Source: Verrucomicrobiales bacterium
GTDB lineage: Bacteria > Verrucomicrobiota > Verrucomicrobiia > Verrucomicrobiales > DEV007
Direction of reading: 5' to 3'
Assembly (NCBI GenBank): GCA_017991025.1
Contig: JAGNMT010000164.1
Coordinates: 1-7,509 of the forward strand
DNA: 7,509 bases
Positions 5,129-7,509 of this stretch are shown here, one piece after another (positions within the stretch are counted from its first letter, which is position 1; every line of letters begins with the position of its first letter). A model generated the notes under the pieces. The model was not told where the DNA came from. It did no database searches and saw only the letters and a program-made list of their open reading frames with translations. A program made the position numbers and the translations under genes.

Positions 5129-7386
5129 CAGCCCAAATCACCGACCTGCCGAAACGCACCGAAAACACCCTCTTCCGCGACCGGGTCAAACCCAACTGGC
5201 TCCCCGATGGTGCCTCCTTCTGGTATCGCGTCCAAACCGCCCCGCAGGCGCACGAGTTCGTCCTCATCAATGCCCGAACCGGCGAACGCAAGGCCGCGCC
5301 CGATTTGAAGTCTCTCGGCCTCCCCGAAGCGGAGCCGATCAAAGCATCCGACCTGAAGATCGAGGCGCGAAAAACCTCACGCACGAGGGAATCCTCGGGC
5401 TTTAAATTCGTAAACCAACTCGACACCGTCGTTGACCTTTTCTGGATCAATCAGGAGGGTAAGTCCGTTGCCTACGGCAGCGTCCCGGCAAAAGGAGAAC
5501 GGGAACAACAGACCTACGAGGGCCACATCTGGGCCATCAAAACCCCGACCGGTGAGACCCTTGCCGTGGTCGAAGCGGCCGCTACGATCGGGATTATTCT
5601 CATCGACGGCAAAGGAATAACGCCCGAAAAAAGGAAACCGGAAAAGGCGGAGCGAGGCGTGATTTCCCCGGACGGGAAGTGGTCCGCTTTCGTCGAGAAG
5701 GGTGTTGTCATGCTGCGGAACATTTCCGAAAAAACGGAAGCCCCCCTGAAGGTGAATCTCGATGCTGATTCGACCTTTCGGGGAAACCCGTCCTGGGCTC
5801 CGGACTCGTCGGCCTTTGTCCTGAGTGCCGCCGTTGAAGTGCCGACGCGTCAGGTTACCCTTGTCGATTCGTCGCCAAAAGATCAGCTTCAGCCCAAGTT
5901 AAAAACCTTCAATTACCCCAAGCCGGGAGACCCGCTTCCGAAGCCTGATCTCGTGATCCTCCGTCCCGGTGAAGAGGGTCAGGTCATCGAACGAACCCTC
6001 TTTAGCGAACCCTTCACTCAATCCACTCGCATCGACGGCTTGTGGTCACCCGACGGCAGCGAATATTGCTTCGACTATAATGAGCGCGGACACCAGCGCT
6101 ATTGCATCCTTGCGGTGAATGCGAAGACCGGTAAGACCCGTGTGGTGGTTGAGGAGACTAGCAAAACCTTCATTGACTACACCCAAAAGACCTGGCGGCA
6201 CTTGCTGCATGGCAGCGGTGAGTTAATCTGGATGAGTGAACGCAGCGGCTGGTGTCATCTTTACCTCTATGACATCAAATCCGGCACCCTGAAAAATCCG
6301 GTGACCTCGGGAGACTGGCCTGTCCGTGAAGTCCTCCACGTCGATGAGAAAACACGCGAAATCTGGTTTCTGGCGAGCGGATTGAAAGCGGGAGAGGACC
6401 CCTATCACCTCCACCTTTGCAGGGTGAACTTCGACGGCACCGGCTTCCGCCAACTCACGGAGGGCGATGGCAATCATCAAATCGAGTTTTCCCCGACCCG
6501 GGAGTTTTTCATCGATGCCTGGTCGCGGGTCGATCATCCGCCCGTTCACGAGTTGCGCCGCAGTGTCGATGGTACTCTTGTTAGTGAGATGGAGAGGTCG
6601 GATCTCACGGCACTCCTTGCGACAGGGTGGACCATGCCGGAGCGCTTTGTGACCAAAGGCCGTGACGGCCACACCGACATTCACGGCATTCTCATCAAAC
6701 CCTCCCATTTTGATCCTGCGAAAAAGTACCCGGTCCTCGAAAACATCTATGCCGGCCCCCATTCGGCCTTTGTCCCGAAAGACTTCGGACGCCTCCTCGA
6801 ACTCCACGAGTTTGCGGAGCAGGGATTTATCGTCGTGAAGCTGGATGGCATGGGAACCAACCATCGGGGCAAGGCCTTCCACGATATTGCCTGGAAAAAC
6901 CTGAAAGACGCCGGATTCCCCGACCGCATCGCCTGGATCAAGTCTGCAGCATCGACGCGTCCGTGGATGGACCTCACCCGCGTCGGCATCTACGGTGGCA
7001 GTGCCGGAGGACAGAGCGCGATGCGGGCGCTCCTCGATCACAACGATTTCTATCAGGTCGCTGTCGCCGATTGCGGCTGCCACGACAACCGCATGGACAA
7101 GATCTGGTGGAATGAGCAGTGGATGGGATGGCCTGTTGATGAGAGTTATGCCAAAAGCTCGAATGCCGAAGACGCCGCGAAACTGAAAGGACACCTCCTC
7201 CTTATCGCGGGTGAACTCGATAACAATGTTGATCCTGCCAGTACCACCCAGGTCGTCGCCGCGCTCCAGAAAGCGGGCAAGACCTTCGACTATATGCCCA
7301 TCGTGGGTAGCGGTCATGGTGCCGCGGAAACGCCGTTCGGATCGAAGCTGCGGATGGAATTTCTTGTGCGACATCTCAAGCCATGA
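5077..7386 (+). CDS. Exported S9 (DPP4-like) serine peptidase with VHL-like domain
   Basis: This 769-residue protein has a signal peptide (1-19, cleavage VAA-Q), so it acts in the periplasm or outside. Residues about 25-500 form the DPPIV_N-type beta-propeller, with blade motifs ISPDGKW (about 196-202), PSWAPDSSAFV and GLWSPDGSEY, and the S9B-like ELIWMSERSGWCHLYLYD. Inserted at about 105-168 is a VHL-beta-like domain. Residues about 510-769 are the alpha/beta hydrolase. Its triad is S642 in GGSAGGQ, D715 in GELDNNVD and H747 in GSGHG; oxyanion Tyr is Y558 in IYAGPH. Spacing closely matches human DPP4 (S630, D708, H740). DPP4's paired-Glu motif is not obvious and its GWSYGGY elbow is altered, so dipeptidyl cleavage after Pro/Hyp is plausible but not shown. 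The stop overlaps the next start (ATGA). In context it probably supplies Hyp or Hyp peptides. Confidence 0.9.
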   Translation: MKLHHLLLPLCLFVSPVAAQITDLPKRTENTLFRDRVKPNWLPDGASFWYRVQTAPQAHEFVLINARTGERKAAPDLKSLGLPEAEPIKASDLKIEARKTSRTRESSGFKFVNQLDTVVDLFWINQEGKSVAYGSVPAKGEREQQTYEGHIWAIKTPTGETLAVVEAAATIGIILIDGKGITPEKRKPEKAERGVISPDGKWSAFVEKGVVMLRNISEKTEAPLKVNLDADSTFRGNPSWAPDSSAFVLSAAVEVPTRQVTLVDSSPKDQLQPKLKTFNYPKPGDPLPKPDLVILRPGEEGQVIERTLFSEPFTQSTRIDGLWSPDGSEYCFDYNERGHQRYCILAVNAKTGKTRVVVEETSKTFIDYTQKTWRHLLHGSGELIWMSERSGWCHLYLYDIKSGTLKNPVTSGDWPVREVLHVDEKTREIWFLASGLKAGEDPYHLHLCRVNFDGTGFRQLTEGDGNHQIEFSPTREFFIDAWSRVDHPPVHELRRSVDGTLVSEMERSDLTALLATGWTMPERFVTKGRDGHTDIHGILIKPSHFDPAKKYPVLENIYAGPHSAFVPKDFGRLLELHEFAEQGFIVVKLDGMGTNHRGKAFHDIAWKNLKDAGFPDRIAWIKSAASTRPWMDLTRVGIYGGSAGGQSAMRALLDHNDFYQVAVADCGCHDNRMDKIWWNEQWMGWPVDESYAKSSNAEDAAKLKGHLLLIAGELDNNVDPASTTQVVAALQKAGKTFDYMPIVGSGHGAAETPFGSKLRMEFLVRHLKP
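5389..5586 (+). other. VHL beta-like (hydroxyproline-pocket) domain within the S9 peptidase
   Basis: Peptidase residues F109-A167 align with human VHL residues 74-132 (recalled from memory) without a gap at a constant offset of 35, with about 15 identities in 59. The VHL residues that hold hydroxyproline correspond as W88-W123, Y98-Y133, S111-T146, H115-H150 and W117-W152. N78, N90, G93, Y112 and G114 are also kept. The segment sits between the first part of the propeller and the ISPDGKW blade, as an inserted module. VHL's elongin-binding alpha domain is absent. Confidence 0.75.
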
Positions 7387-7509
7387 GCAAATCGGTCGCC
7401 ATTCTCGGGGCCGGTGTCATCGGTCTCAACACTGCCCTTTCCTGCGCGCGGCGCGGCAGGCAGGTTACGATCATTGATCGCGATTCTCACTCGCGTGACG
7501 GATGCTCGT
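7383..7509 (+). CDS. FAD-dependent D-hydroxyproline/D-amino-acid dehydrogenase, N-terminal part
   Basis: Only the first 42 residues are present. They form a textbook Rossmann start of a DadA/DAO-type flavoenzyme: VAILGAGVIGLNTALSCARRG with GxGxxG at 9-14, then a second strand VTIID whose D32 would bind the FAD ribose. There is no signal peptide. The ATG overlaps the peptidase TGA by 4 bases (ATGA), which implies translational coupling. In a hydroxyproline pathway this position fits oxidation of cis-4-hydroxy-D-proline to 1-pyrroline-4-hydroxy-2-carboxylate, the HypD substrate. The FAD family is clear; substrate is inferred from neighbours because the catalytic domain is outside the window. 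Confidence 0.85.
   Translation, partial: MSKSVAILGAGVIGLNTALSCARRGRQVTIIDRDSHSRDGCS

Noticed and set aside
6223..7374. 383-codon open frame antisense to the S9 peptidase
   Set aside because: It lies wholly antisense to a strongly recognised catalytic domain, lacks recognisable motifs, and is the expected mirror frame of a high-G+C gene.

Overview
The window looks like a piece of a Verrucomicrobiota (or related Planctomycetota/PVC) chromosome. The grounds are moderate: many exported proteins of unknown function, two hypothetical proteins in a style common in that group, high G+C metabolic genes with few clear Shine-Dalgarno sites, and a CACAGAG-type inverted repeat of the kind scattered through such genomes. 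No rRNA, tRNA, CRISPR array or transposase is visible.

The core is a trans-4-hydroxy-L-proline utilisation locus. A PAS-AraC regulator (402-1127, minus) is divergent from a DHDPS-fold pyrroline-4-hydroxy-2-carboxylate deaminase (hypD-type, 1202-2101, plus). After an interruption come a 4-hydroxyproline 2-epimerase (4155-5030, plus), an exported S9 serine peptidase (5077-7386, plus) and, overlapping its stop by 4 bp, the start of a FAD-dependent D-amino-acid/D-hydroxyproline dehydrogenase (7383 to the right edge). The inferred flow is: secreted peptidase releases Hyp or Hyp peptides (probably collagen-derived); the epimerase makes cis-4-hydroxy-D-proline; the FAD enzyme oxidises it to pyrroline-4-hydroxy-2-carboxylate; HypD deaminates this to 2-oxoglutarate semialdehyde. 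The semialdehyde dehydrogenase is not in the window.

Between hypD and the epimerase lies a lower-G+C stretch (about 2102-4133) with two exported proteins of unknown function on the minus strand (2332-3249 and 3313-3750). One of them has a coiled internal duplication. Flanking non-coding DNA holds a bulged hairpin at 2145-2180 and a 383-bp region before the epimerase with a 9-bp long-range inverted repeat and a four-codon mini-ORF. At the left edge, a minus-strand exported protein (1-304) has no ATG, GTG or TTG start and seems to begin at CTG.

The most striking observation is inside the S9 peptidase. Residues about 109-167 align without gaps to the beta domain of the human von Hippel-Lindau protein (VHL), which recognises hydroxyproline in HIF-alpha. 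The VHL hydroxyproline-pocket residues W88, Y98, S111, H115 and W117 correspond to W123, Y133, T146, H150 and W152. A VHL-like hydroxyproline reader in an exported peptidase encoded among hydroxyproline-catabolic genes suggests a Hyp-peptide capture system. In addition, this peptidase's start codon and almost all of its signal peptide lie inside a 90-bp imperfect inverted repeat.
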